64,000 bases of DNA from contig OX579636.1 of the NCBI GenBank assembly GCA_951230915.1, positions 24,177,567-24,241,566 of the forward strand. The letters run 5' to 3'. Below the pieces are notes generated by a model. The model had not been told where the DNA came from. It worked only from the letters and a program-made list of their open reading frames with translations, and made no database searches. The DNA is from Antitrichia curtipendula. Taxonomy: Eukaryota > Streptophyta > Bryopsida > Hypnales > Leucodontaceae. Below are positions 47,257-60,500 of the stretch, one piece after another. The translations under genes and the position numbers were made by a program. Each line of letters opens with the position of its first letter. Position 1 is the first letter of the stretch.

Positions 47257-47985
47257 GGGTGAATGCAAGAAACACCGGCTGTTTTCGTTGCATTCACCCC
47301 TACTAGCTAGTACTAGTGAACTTTTGGAAAAAATATTTAAAAATTAAAAAGAATATGGATAATTAGAATAATACTATAAAAAATATGTCACCAGAATTTC
47401 AGATCCCAAAAAAAATTGGATCAGAAGTTATTCACAAAATAGGCAAAATAAGGTTTTTGAAGAAAATAGATACTTTGACATTTTAATTTGTTAAAAATAG
47501 AAAAAGTAACTTTCAAAAAAATTAAAAAATTTCAATTTGAGAAGACTTCATGATAAAGAGATTTCATCAAATGAATGATCTTGAAACCATTTTAAATGTT
47601 CGCAATTGTGCGCATAAGGAAGCCATGTTTGCATGAATGTAGAAGATATAAAATAATGTTTTTTTTAAATATTTTTGGTAGACATATGCCAAATTTTAGT
47701 GTGGAAATAGACCACACAAATTTCAGCTCTAGATCATTAATTTTGAGTAGTCTCCAGTACTAAAACCCCCTAAATTGCAAAGTGTGACAAATGAGCTTAA
47801 TTGAAATTTAAATATAAATGATTTTCGAAAATTTCTGAAAAATAATTTCTCTAATTATTGTCTAAATGATAACCTTCACAAAAAAATTCAAGTCCATGAC
47901 TTCAATGTACAAATAATATAGCCAATTACAACTTGGAAACTGCAAGTGTGACACAAAAAATGGCCGGTGTTTCTTGCATTCACCC
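47257..47985. mobile_element. TIR element with perfect 23-base ends
   Basis: The left end GGGTGAATGCAAGAAACACC plus GGC (47257-47279) is the exact reverse complement of the right end (47963-47985). Just inside the left end, TTGCATTCACCC (47288-47299) is complementary to the terminal GGGTGAATGCAA, so that end alone forms a 12-base hairpin. The 729 bases encode nothing. No target-site duplication is obvious, so the superfamily is open (MITE or foldback element). Confidence 0.7.
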
Positions 47986-50797
47986 GAATCATAGTTTATG
48001 CTTCAATTTGAAACTAATCATAGTTTAGGCTTCATTAACCTTTGCTTGTAATTTAATTTAGAGTTGATTTAACTAATACCCGAAACCCAAACCCGAAACC
48101 CTTAACCCCGGAACTCTAAAACCATTACCCTAAATTCTTTAATACCATTAGTAGACAACAATTTTATATATAACAAATAAGTACATTGCAACCTTCCAGC
48201 TTCCAGATGGTGGTTGGTGTCTTCTTCATGTACACACTTGTGGGAAATATCCCATATCAATTGGTTCATGCCTTTTGATCTCCTATATGTAGTCTTGACA
48301 TATAGTTAGTCTTCATGTGGAAAGCAACTGGGTCTTTACAATTATAGTTCATTGTGATTGAAAAATCCAGGTTGGTTTTCTAGATCTTTTGCCACGAATT
48401 TGGATTTTCAAACAATATATATCCAAAGTCTAATAGAATGCAAGGAATAGTAGAAAATTTATTTCACTTTGTTGAATTTTTTTTCAATTTTAATCGTACT
48501 ATAGAAGCTTTCCCTTGGTGAAGTCCAAAAAAATTTAGAAGTATTTTTGGTCTTTATCAAGAAGTACATAATGGTCATAGATTCACGGTCATAGGGAAGT
48601 CTCGCAAAATATCTAGTCTCACAAGCTCATGTCCTAGTAACCTTGGATTTAACTATATTGAAAGGAGAGAGTTGATTTTGAAAAGCTACAAAATACAACC
48701 CAGCCCTCTCTAATGTCACGTCTTTTGTTTTTTCTCCAAACCTTAATGATGGCATATCTCAACCTTGACAACTTTGAAAAATGTCCAAGAATAAGAAAAA
48801 AATCGCCCCCAAAAAATGTTTTATCTATATCGTATGATGAGAAATTGCAAGTTATAAGATTTATACAATTTTTATTATGAATTTGGAAGAATGAATGAAA
48901 ATATTCAGGAGGAGTTCAATCACTGTTTTTTAAAAGAAAACAAATTGGACGGTTGTACACCGCATCATATGTTGAAGTAATAAAATACTAAAATAAATCC
49001 ATTATAGCATTGGTAAAAAAAATTGTTGGTCATGATATGCCAAATGAAATTTTATGAACTAGTAATGACTTGGATGAAGTGTGCTTAGAGTGTTTAGAGA
49101 ATAAAAATAAAAGAAAGTGGTTGAAATAGTCTTGCATAATAATGAAGTTCCTACTTGTGCATACATAATTGAAGAGCTACAATTGTGTGGATACATTCTG
49201 TAGGTATGTGAAAATTGGATTGTATTCAAAATCGTAGGCCATTTTTGACTAGCAAGGCGTGGAAGGATTAAGGGTAGGAAGTACAAGGTGGCAACAATTG
49301 ATTTGATGTGTCTACAAGCAGCTACAGTCATTAAATGCTATCATGGAGGTTCATTCTTGACATGTACATATTCAAAAGACTAGAACTCTGGAAACATACT
49401 TTGCACGGTAGAACCTATGTACAAGTACATCCACTATACTTTCTCTTATGAACATAGCTCCATGACAACGACTGCTTGTGTAAAGCTGTAGCACCGCACC
49501 CTCTTGGATTTGTATTGAATTTTGCAAGATTATGCGCTTGTTCAATTGCTTCAGGTGTTTTCAAAGGTCTTTTTCCAAATTTCTTCTCATTTGTGTTTAT
49601 TGTTATCATGCAATATCTTGCTTTAACTGTTTTATTGTCGATACATGCAAAGGCTAGTGACAATCCTTTTTTTTTTAGGATGCATGCGTTACGTACTTCA
49701 TTCTATTATTGTGAACTTGTGATATCACCCCTAAACTAGGTACAAATGATGTTCCTTCAAAATATATGCTTTGTGTGGGATGACCGTTGTTAATGAAACT
49801 GTGTTTTCATAAAACCCAAACTAGTGCGAGTGAATTTTGGGGATTGCCGGAGTTGGAACTACCAATGCCCTAACTTGTAGAGTGGCGGAGGCAGGGCTGC
49901 AACAATTACTTTAAGGCTTCTAATGAAGTGAGTGACTCTGTTATCTCACTTTGCTTTTTCATTGACAATAAATATGGGTGTTCTTTGCTGCACAAATATA
50001 ACAAGTGTAAAACTTTAAAGCAAATCAAGTAAGAGTGGATGCAATTAAGAATTGTCTTCAATCAACTAACAATCGAATATTACTTGCAATTAGGGTTGCC
50101 TAACACATGGAGTTAGGCATAATATGCTTAGGTTAGTGTCAAATACTAATCACATTACGAATTGTTCAAACTTTAGTGATTGCACTAAATTTTCTCTATT
50201 ATGACCTTCTGTGAGCGACATTATAGATACCCTGCACAATAGGCACACCTTCATTGATCCGTTCAATTTAGAAATAATCACACAATGAGATTTGGAACTC
50301 CTCTTGAATGGCAAGATCTCAATAATCTCTTGTTTTCTAGCTAAACGGACAGAGGTTCCAAAATGAAAAACCTCAAGAACTGTACAGTAATTGTTCATTC
50401 TTGGAGGATGTAGCAAAAAAACGAGTATAATTAGTGTACATTCAAGGAGTTATGCCAGTTTAGCATTGCTTCATGTTGAAGCCGACTTCCTAATTAAGGA
50501 TCTGTGGTTTCACATATCATTTTCATAGCATAGTTGAAGGTAAAGGAATATGGTGACATTAGGAATTTCATAATGGTATTCAAGAGTTTCAAAATTCAAT
50601 ATGAAATGTTTGGAGTATGAATTTCTCTTTACATAAGCTACTTGGTAGTCAACAAATATGAAGGAGAGAAGCATTATTTTGTTAAATCTGAGCAATCACT
50701 GGTTAGTTTTGGGATTATACTATAGGCTTCAGAAGGAAAGGCTTACTTGTTCAAGCAAAGTCTGGCTCTCAAGATTGATCAGTAGTTTAACTTTCCC
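47986..50797. other. AT-rich intergenic DNA with a telomere-like patch
   Basis: At 48077-48135 the text ACCCGAAACCCAAACCCGAA followed by ACCCTTAACCCC and later ACCCTAAATT is a degenerate CCCTAAA-like tract. The rest has no supported gene. A possible relic exon at about 49125-49200 reads NNEVPTCAYIIEELQLCGYI on the plus strand, and an ORF at 49415-49663 on the minus strand has no recognised family. Confidence 0.4.
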
Positions 50798-53700
50798 ATG
50801 CTAGTGAATGATTCTGCTCTAGCAAGTCTTGGAGATGCAAGTTTACATTTGAGGATGTGGTGCTCAACCTTCTCCTTGCTCAAAATCTTTGCTTTGCACA
50901 AACTTCAAAATGATTGCTTCTTCATAGAATGTATGACTCACTTTCAATCAATTTGGTGTAGATCCACAATAAATAAACTTTCAGGAGAGGGAGAGGATAA
51001 TGTACTTTGTGATTCAAACAGTGAAGTGACACATAAAGTATGAAATTCGTTTTGTATGTGTGATATGTTGAATGTCCTTGTAATTATTCAATAAGGACTT
51101 GAACATTGTGCAGTTGGTGGTCCAAAATGTTCTGAACATATTTGTCTTTCATTGTACATAGGTGAAAGCACTCTCAAATCTAGTGAGTTTGCTTCTTTAC
51201 AGGAGTGCAATCAAATGTCACCAGGTATGTAAGATCTTTAGTTTCATTGTTTTACATCTTTTTTAATTATTCTAAATTGCTTAAAGTAGGATGCAGTCAG
51301 AGGCAAAGAACACTTAAAAATAAGAAGTTCTTGGTTCTTGATTTGTACTCATGAATCATATTAGAGTGTCACGCAAGTAAGAATTAAATTGTATTAAGTT
51401 GTTTTTTGTAATGGCTTTTAGTGAAATTGGACAATGTATTGTACTCTTGGAAATCATGATCTACATATAATTTTTGGAGCATGATGGCAGGCATCATTGT
51501 AGTTCGGGATGGAGATCACAACTTGATCTCAAAATTCAAAGCACCTAAGAAAGCACGTGATGTAATTGGAGGTCTACATAAAGAAGGAAAACTTTTTGAA
51601 AGTGATGACATTCAATTGGTGGGAGGAGACTCTCTAGAGCCCAGCGATTACACTTTCATATCAAAAGATGGGAGTCCTACTGCAACTCTTGGTGCATGCC
51701 AATTGACCACATCTCCAAAAATGGTGTCAACAATTCCTACCACACCTCTAGGAGCACAGGACAGTAAATCGTTGGAAGAAGAGAAGTCTTCGCCAGTGCC
51801 AAAATATGAACAACAACAAAATGAGAGAGTGGCATTCAATGAGAAGCGATTTTTGGAGTTGTTTCCAGACAAGTAAGTTTTTGTTTTTTAAATTATTATG
51901 GTTCAGCGTCTCTTCCAAATTTGCTGAAGAGGTGGATTGTAACTTACATAGACTGTTTGTGTTTTATAATGATTGAGAATGAAATGACCAAATTCGGTTT
52001 TCCCAAGAAAAAATGACAATATATATGTAGAATTTTGAATAGTTCTTATCCTATGGGTAGTTTATATTAAAGGTTCAATTCTAATGTTTCAAAAATATAG
52101 AGCACAAAATTTTGCTTATTAGCATCAGATATTTGTATATGAAATAAATCACTTGCTCTTGCAAATTTTGGTTTGTGAATATTATATTGTTGAATGCTCA
52201 TAGTCTCATTCATTAATGTTGTTTACTATTACAAATGCAGGAAAAAGAAGCAAAAACGTGGGAAACATTCTGGAAAACTAAAGAAACAAGCAATGGAATC
52301 CCCAAAACTGGCGGCTGTAAAGTCACCAGTGGTACAGCAGGTTCCAATGAAACCTATTCCAGGATATGATCAGATTTTTAAGCCTCCAAAAAAAGATCAC
52401 AGGGATCCTTTGAAGAAGTATGGTAAAGAGGCCTTGAGACTTGATTTCAATTCGCAATATCACACATTCATGTCCAACATGAGGCTTCTGAAGGCATGGC
52501 TTAAAGAGGAAGGTTTCTATGCAAGAGCCCCTAATTTGAAAACTGACCGGGAGGCAAGAATGGCTTTGAAGAATCTTATTTCACTGAAGCAATCAAGTCT
52601 TGCAGCATTGAATTTTGATAGCATCACTTTCAAGTGGCAAGAACAAGACATTTTTGTGGAAGCAAAGTCAATGTTGCAATATGCACGGAAAGTGGATGGC
52701 CGGAGTCATGAAGAAATAGAACGTGAAGAGTCTAATTTTGAAGATTTAAAAGTTAAAAGCCTTGTAGTTCGCTTGGACACTTTTGCCACATCAACGTATG
52801 TTTTCAATTACCATTGGAATATTGTTGAGTGTTAAATATTTACGATGTTTACTTTGATCATTCCAATGTTGTTCGCTTTGAATTTTTGAATATTCAAGAT
52901 CTACTACATGCAATGGTTGGTTTGTTTCAGCCATCATAATCCACTAGTCTTTTTTGGTTCAACATCAAGTGAACAAAAGAGGGAGAATGCTTTGGTTCCA
53001 TTCCAAAAACAAAGTGTAAGTTTGTAAACACATGAAGGTGTAATTGACCTAGAATAGCTCTTCATTTTGTACTGCACTTTGTAATGTGTACTTCTCAGAA
53101 TTCAAAGATTGGCATGGCTATGTAAAGCAAGAAAATTCAATCCTGCAATCAAAAGTATCGATTGAATCTAATGTGGAGCTTGTCTCCAACATCCCTAAAC
53201 CTGTTGAAGCAATACAAAAAGCATCTGAAGTGCTTTGGAACAAGGACAGCAACCATTGCAGACTTTTGGAGGCATTGATCAACAATAAGGACTCGTCTGT
53301 TAACAAGGTGAAGATCATTAATTCAATATAATTAGTTACATGTCAACTTGAAATTTTTTCAATCTTTAATTTTTTTATTCAGATAGTACTAAGTACAGTT
53401 TTTTAAATTTAATTGTTGTGTACGTGAATTTATCATTGCAGTTTATCTTTTCACAATCTTATGACATAGTTTTTTGATTGTACAGATGGTAGCCGACGAT
53501 GATCCAGTGGTTTGTGGAGTGCCAATTGTAAGAAGTTCCTCAAAGAAGAGGAAAGCTACTACTCTCACCAAAGCAAATGTCAACTCCGAAAAGGCAAGTA
53601 GCACCTCTCTGAACACAATTCTCAATGAATCAGTAATAGGCACAGTGGTTGATGCGAAGACAATGGTATTGGGTGAATTTGGACTCAATGATGTGGATGT

Positions 53701-53842
53701 GATGTATTCAAAGCTCAAGGCTTATATGAGAGAGAAGAACAAGCTTGATACAAAAAAAACTTTCAAGAATAGCTTGAAGCTTAGTGAGCAAGAAGCAGTG
53801 ATGAAAGTAGCACAATACTTGGTAGGCAAGCATAGCATTTAG
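50798..53842 (+). CDS. Multi-exon orphan gene, function unknown
   Basis: Best-supported exons: 51491-51872, 52241-52795, 52931-53013, 53099-53307 and 53486-53842 (stop TAG). All have GT-AG sites and consistent phases, about 528 codons together. A 22-base micro-exon at 51203-51224 also fits in phase, and an upstream open stretch (about 50798-51037, with ALASLGDASLHL) may be the first exon. The start codon is not certain. The first good exon (GIIVVRDGDHNLISKFKAPK...) is a small alpha/beta-looking domain followed by an acidic, Ser/Pro-rich linker. The next is very basic (KKKQKRGKHSGKLKK), a likely nuclear signal, then a helical region (DPLKKYGKEALRLDFNSQYH and RLLKAWLKEEGFY). Later exons are charged, with a second basic cluster SSSKKRKATT. 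No known domain is recognised. ASLGDASLHL resembles the 'LGDA' signature of RNase III-like domains, but weakly. It could be a host gene or a transposon-borne gene. Confidence 0.55.
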
Positions 53843-53959
53843 TATTTAATGTTTGTAACTCATAACATTTGTCTAGTGGGACCTATATTACTCATGACAT
53901 TTGTTATTTTGGATATTTGTCACTTATTAAAGTTATGAATCATTGCATTTCATAAATAT

Positions 53960-54540
53960 TCCACTTGTAATTTGCAACCTTTTTCTTTCAGTGCATTTTT
54001 CATTTACTACATTTGGAATTTGCTACATTCTCTCTCACTACATTTATGTTTTCCTACAATTTCAGTTCACTACATTTTTGGCTTCTTGCATTTCCAGTTT
54101 CCAAAATTCTCTATGTATTACTTTTGTAGATTGCTACAATTATCTCAATTCACCACATTCTTTGTTTACTACATTTTTTGTTTACTACATCTATCATTTG
54201 CTACATTTTTCATTTACCACATTCTTTGTTTACTACATTTCGGATTTGCTACTTTCTCAATTCACTACATTTTCCATTTACTACATTCTCAATTCACTAC
54301 ACTTTCCATTTACTACATTCTTTGTTTACTACATAAATTCCAATTTCCTACATTCTCAATTCACTACATTTCCCATATACTACATTATTTATTTACTACA
54401 TTCTCAATTCACTACATTTTCCATTTCCTACGTTCCCAATTTGCTACATTTTCCATTCACTACATTTGTCATTTTACTACTTTCGAAATGTAGAGATGGT
54501 AGTGCATTCACTACATTCTGTCTTTTACTACTTTAGTCTT
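53960..54540. repeat. CTACATT minisatellite
   Basis: About 35 degenerate units of 15-16 bases, such as TTCACTACATTTTCC and TTTACTACATTCTTTG, run head to tail starting just over 100 bases after the orphan gene's stop. The repeat opens two overlapping long forward frames full of FTTF and YYI words; these are by-products of low complexity, not genes. Confidence 0.8.
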
Positions 54541-57504
54541 AAGTACATAGGAAAATAGGTAGTAAAATGCCTTGTTTTCCTAGGCAGTAAAACGAAATAA
54601 TCTCCATATGGTCATTGAGATGAAGCAGTAAGCTTTTGGGAAGTGCCCAACAACGAATTTTTGCTTGGCATAGATTTTGGTTTGGCGTAATTCCATCACA
54701 GGGAGATTCCAGGAGTTTAGTAGTAGTTTGGGATTTGTTTTTTTATCAACTGACATCATGGATCCGGAAGCAATTCATAGTCCATGCCGTAGGATGATGG
54801 ATTACAATACCTTCGCTGAAGAGAGATCCTTTGCCATGCATATCTTCCCTAACATTCGCTAATGCTCAATTGTGGTGCAAATTGTCCCCGGAAAATGATT
54901 GCACATGTGCATCCAAGTCTCATTCAGCTGAAATTGTGCTTTACTATGTAAAGTAGGAGAACTATATCGACAAATTTTGCACCCAATATAGTTCCTACTC
55001 AATTAGACTACTCAATTTATTTTATAGACTTTTGCTAGCAAATGGGAGGGGATTACAATGCATTCAAGCATGCGATATTTGGATGCCATATTTAAATGTT
55101 ACAATGATTACTGATAGTCTTAACATTACATGACCTCAAATCCTAGCAATCATAAAATGTGATATTGTTTATTTGGACAAATTTTGATGTGCCATATGAT
55201 TCATTCAAGTGCTAAAAGTTAGGACTTGTATGGATTTTTAGTATAACAAATAAAATCTATGCCTAATATAGATGCAGTTCAAGATTGGGGCCTGAAAATT
55301 CAATTAATGATGGGCAACATTAAAACTATGGTCACTGGAATCTCATCAGATTCTTTTCTCACTTAACTTGCAATTATTTGGGCACCAAGTAAGACAATTC
55401 TGTTAGAATACTTATAGTGAATAGTTTGTAATATTTTCAAATTTAGAATGGTTAGTCATTTTTCCAAGTAATAGAAACAAATATAACACTTTTAAACTCA
55501 ATCTTGAGCACATTTAGATAAGCAGAAAAATCAAAAACTATATGAGGAAGTCAAATGATGGAATCAAAATAAATGTCAACTATTTGGACAATTTTTGTGT
55601 TGTCATTTCCAATAGAAAAGGGTGAGATGCACAATTACTAAAAACATGCTACAATATACTCTTGAGTCATTGGTTAATAAATTTGAATAACCATCAATTG
55701 ATTAACTACAATTGATCCTAAAATCTATACCCTAAATCTTCAACACTCAAAGTTAATAGAAAGAGAAAGGTATATATTGACTTGCATTTGTTTTCAGACC
55801 TGGGCTTAATCCTCTTCCAACTTTTCAAACAACCCCTTAAGCCTGCCATCCAAGCCCTTCCATTCCATTCATGATCTTTTCTCATGCAACACCAAGGGAC
55901 ATGAAATCCATTCAATTATATTGCTTTGAGAAGACTATGCTTCTAAGTTTCTCCATTTAAATATATCAGGGCATTTTCTTTAGTACAATAGTACAATTGA
56001 CTATATCAAGACATTTTTTTAATAGTGTCTTATATATTTAGTAGTGCAAATATAATTCAATCCTCAAATATTATGTTTCAATATGTAGAGTTTGCAATTA
56101 GAATGTTGCACGTAATTGTTCTTTAGTTAGTTTGTATTTTTGAAGATCCAAAGGAATAAACTTAGCATTCTAGGAGACTTTTCATCCAAGCCTAGTGTTT
56201 TTAGTTTGAAGATTCTTGTAAAACAAAAAACTCTTGAAGAAAGGTTTGTGATAGAGATGGAAGGATTGTTGTACGAACATTACAAGTGTACTCTATAAGG
56301 TCTAAATAAAAATTTACAAAATTTCATTAAAATGAGTTGATTTGATTAAACTTCTATGTTCATCTCTTTTGCATTTTAAATAGGAAGTAGTTGCTTTCCA
56401 TACTCTATGGAACAACATGCCTACATAGAAGGTAGTCAATAATACACCTAATCTCTTATTGGTAAAAATGTTTCAACTTTACCTTGCTTGTAATGCACAA
56501 TTTCCTCTTTTAAGAGGGTAATGGAAGCTTCTCCAATCTAATTCTCTAGAGCCACTTTTTTGCTTGAAAAATCTACATGATTTGCCCTTGGCTATAATTA
56601 ATTAATCTTGGTATTTCAAGAGTCTTTATCACAATTTTTTATTTGAAAGTATAGCTTCTTTTGTATTCAATCATTCAAAAGGTATATTAATGGATATTAA
56701 AAAATTGAGTATAAACTTTTTGAGATGTTGTGATTATCTATGTTTATTTTAGAAGTTTGTTGCAAGTGACGGAGAGATTGTTGATGTGTGATAGAGCACC
56801 AAGTTGCCTTGTCTATGTCCTCTAGACATTGTTGTTGGAGGGCGTCTCTCCTTGTTTCAATTTTTTCAAGTCACTTTTGTAGACTAACAATCTAGGTACC
56901 AAAAGATATATTACTTTTGAAAGAATGCTCAATGACAATACTACCATTAGAAATAAATAACACAAAATAAATAATGCCAATGCATTTGTAGTGTCTCAAT
57001 CCTTTGAGGTTCATGATGTGACTATAAATTATGTAGTGACCCATTGATGATTGCTTGAACCTTGAAGGATTAACTCCTACATGCATGCCACAAAATGTCC
57101 AATAGGATGAGTTAATTGTTTTAATGATTTATGTGGTTCCTATGGAGAATTTTTTCTATTCAAGGAATATATTATTTGACCAATATACATAATATTCTTC
57201 ATTGATTTTAGAGATATGAAATTGAGTCTTGTCTACATTTATGATTTTCACAGTATAGTCAATTGAAACCCTTTTATGCCTAATGGTCCTAATTCGAATT
57301 GGAAGAGAGGTTATCTTTATGATAGTCTTATGCGTAGCTCCCAACCCTTGACTCACGGTTACCTATACTAAATAGTACTAAATAGGGGTATTGAGTGGAC
57401 CAAAAAACTGAAGGGACTTATTGTAGAAAACTGTAGATGTTTGAAACATGATGTATAGTCCCCGGGCACTTCAATAACTATTGTTGTACAACAAAGGTAG
57501 ATAT
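54541..57504. other. Gene-poor AT-rich DNA
   Basis: There is no supported gene. Small ORFs such as 54677-54862 have no family resemblance. Near 57360-57500 sequence is slightly more complex and may belong to the 3' end of the minus-strand gene that follows. Confidence 0.5.
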
Positions 57505-60500
57505 TTATATAGTGTGTAATGTTGATAAAATTGGTATGGGTCCCCTTGATACCCCTATTCGGTGCAGGAACAAATTAGTAATTTTTGAAACCATAAAAAT
57601 CTTTGTCGGTCTTCTAGGGTTTGTATTTTGTATTTCACGACATGCATAACTTATGCGTCTTTTGCAAAGTCGGCAAGAAAAAGACATAATTAGTTTATTA
57701 CACAAGACAGGTGAGAGATGTACTGTACATACATCTGCTTCACTTTCATGAGGGGAATCTTGACCCCTCCTGATCTTTTGCTCATCTTGTGGGTCATGAC
57801 TACCATCAACAAGTGTTGCTGCTGCACTAAGCTTAAGCTTACATGGTTGTTGTGATGCTTGCGAGAATTCTTCAGAATCACACTGAACCTTCTGAAGAGA
57901 TGATGACTGGATTGGATGCTCCCTTTGAGGAGAACCGCTCTGGATTTTTCTCTTGATCTTTGCAAGATTGGCAGCTTGTTTGGCTGTGATGGAATTAGCA
58001 GCATTGGTATCATCACCTGAAATCGTCAAGATTTTAAGGACTGTCAGCAATGATCTCCCTTTTCACAATCTCAACTACTGAATACAGTGGAAGCACCCGA
58101 AACATCAAAATAAGGGGAGATCAGTGAATTGATCAAGGGATCTAATTTTTGATTTTCTGCACTAACACTTTTTCATATGTTAAAGTGATGCAAATAGTAT
58201 CCTTCTAAAACACTTTTTTAGATGACAAGATGAAACAGAGCTACTAGTATTGTACATGGCCGTGTATTGTATTTTTGGATGTTGAAAGGAACTTGAGAAC
58301 CAATATGATATACAACTCTAATTTTACAAATATCAATTTGTCCTCAATAAATTGCACCTTTGCCATCTTTTTGAATTTGTCCAAGCTTATGTTGAAGACT
58401 TTTGATTGTGTGATCCTTGTAATCCAACACATCTTTTAACAACCCTATTTGCTCCTTGGCATCCATAAGCTCTTTCACCTACACCTCTACAACGTATATT
58501 TCAGCTTATTATGTATTAGAGAAAATCCAAAGGAGGAAATGCCTCCTCCTCATGTCTACTTTCTCAAATAAAAGAGGATTTAACATTAACTCAAGAACCC
58601 CTAATTTGTATTCAATAGTTGAAAATGATTACACTCTTACATCATTAACACTATAGAAAATATGACCTTGTAGGCATGCATCTTGCATGTAATTAATTAG
58701 CAAAGTGATTACCTTAGTTGAATGTAAGGTTGAACACATCAATTCAACTTAGCTAACAATTGTGCTATCCCTTCATGAACCGGAGATTCATCATAAATTG
58801 AGAACACTCTCTAGTATTAGCAAATTTGAAAAGAACATATACCTTTACATTTTCAACAATATGAATTTTCTTTTGTAGAAAAGCGTTTTTTGTTGCTAAT
58901 TTGAGTTTGGTTTGTTCATTTTTGCTCTCTGCCAGCTTGTCCGTCAATTCTTTTAATTTGTGTGAATAGTGGATACGAATGTTCACCACCTAATTAAACC
59001 ACGTGTCATATGCGGGGTACTGTGGACACCAAATTTATCGTAAATAATCTTGAGGCTCACTCAAAAGTAAGCATCTCAGACAACATCATCTTAGGTGTAC
59101 AATAATGACAAATACAACTCAATACAATACAAGTCATGTAACTTTTAACAAAAAACAGTTCAAAATGCTATCATATTGTAATGACAATAAAAGTAATGCA
59201 AAATAATCATTTGTAATTAAAGGCTTCTTAAATCTACTATTTTTACTTTGGATATATCTAGGCATTGATGTTGATAATTAGTTTTTAGTTCCAAAATCTA
59301 TTAATGTGTTCAAAAATAAAAAATCAGATACCCCAAGGACATTCAAAGACTATCAATATTACTAAGTATAAAACTACGTAATTATTTAGTATGGTTGGGT
59401 GTTTTCAAGTTACGGAGTAGTGAAAATATTGTTACAAAGTGACAGTTTAGTCAGTTTTTCAACATTTATGATATTTAGAATTTTTCTTTGATTCAAGTTA
59501 TTGCATTTTTCAATAAATTTAGCATGCCTATACAAATATCTTATTGGGAAAAAAATTCTAGCTTCTTCTAAGGTTTCATTTTTCATCATCTCATCACATT
59601 TTTGGCATGTCACACTCCATTAGAAACAAACAAATGTACTATGTTCATAATGATTAAACTAATATTTTATATCCATATTTTTGTATTTAGACAACTTCAA
59701 TAAGGCAACGATGATTCCAAAAAAGTGATATAAAAAAATTCAAATATGTTTTGAACCTTGTGTACATCAATTAATTCTACTTTGACTACTTTGAAAATTT
59801 AAAAAAATTATTAGTGGTATTGTTCATCTATTTTTGCACATTTTATTTTTTCAAACATTACATTTCACTACTAACAGTGATTGCATTGGTCCAAATACTC
59901 CACCACAACTTGAAAACACCTTGTACAAATTAAGAAATTCCTATAAACTAAAAGGAACCAAAATTTTGTTAAAAAATGGCAAGAATTTCACAAACTTGGC
60001 ACTTTTACATGTAGACCATAGAGTCTGAAATCTATACTAGTCCTAGACTTTAGAGTTAAAAGAAGGAAATGAATGGAAAAATGATGTATGGAATATTGCC
60101 ATTTTAACAAAACTTCCCATAAGAGCAGCCCAACAACAACAAGCTGAAGCAACACTGTAAAAGTTCTGCACCGTTGATCTTCTAATAACGAGGAATGTCC
60201 TCCATTGATTTGCTTCACAGTGTTTGCTTCAACGTGTTTGCTGTGGGGCTGCTCGAAGAATCTGAACTAGCTTGTGAGTGAGTATGGAATTGAATGCAAA
60301 CAAAATCTTACAATATTATTGAGTAATAATTTATTAAAGACAGTACCTGTGTTTCCAGTGCCTTGACTCGGTTTTGAGCAACTTGCTCACTGGTAGATGT
60401 AGGGTCCAAATGCGAATGAAAAGTCTGCAAACACTGCCAACGTTTCTCGTACTCTTGTTTGGTCTTCTCAAGTTCAAGTTTCAACATGTGGAGTCTTCTG

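Noticed and set aside
53943..54536. Two overlapping ORFs of 197 and 173 codons rich in F, T, Y and I
   Set aside because: They are produced by the CTACATT minisatellite, which is open in several frames; no start context, family or splice logic supports them.
57690..58016. 108-codon minus-strand ORF overlapping the last coiled-coil exon
   Set aside because: It is an out-of-frame shadow; the in-phase reading beginning GDDTNAANSITAKQ is the one that joins the upstream exon.
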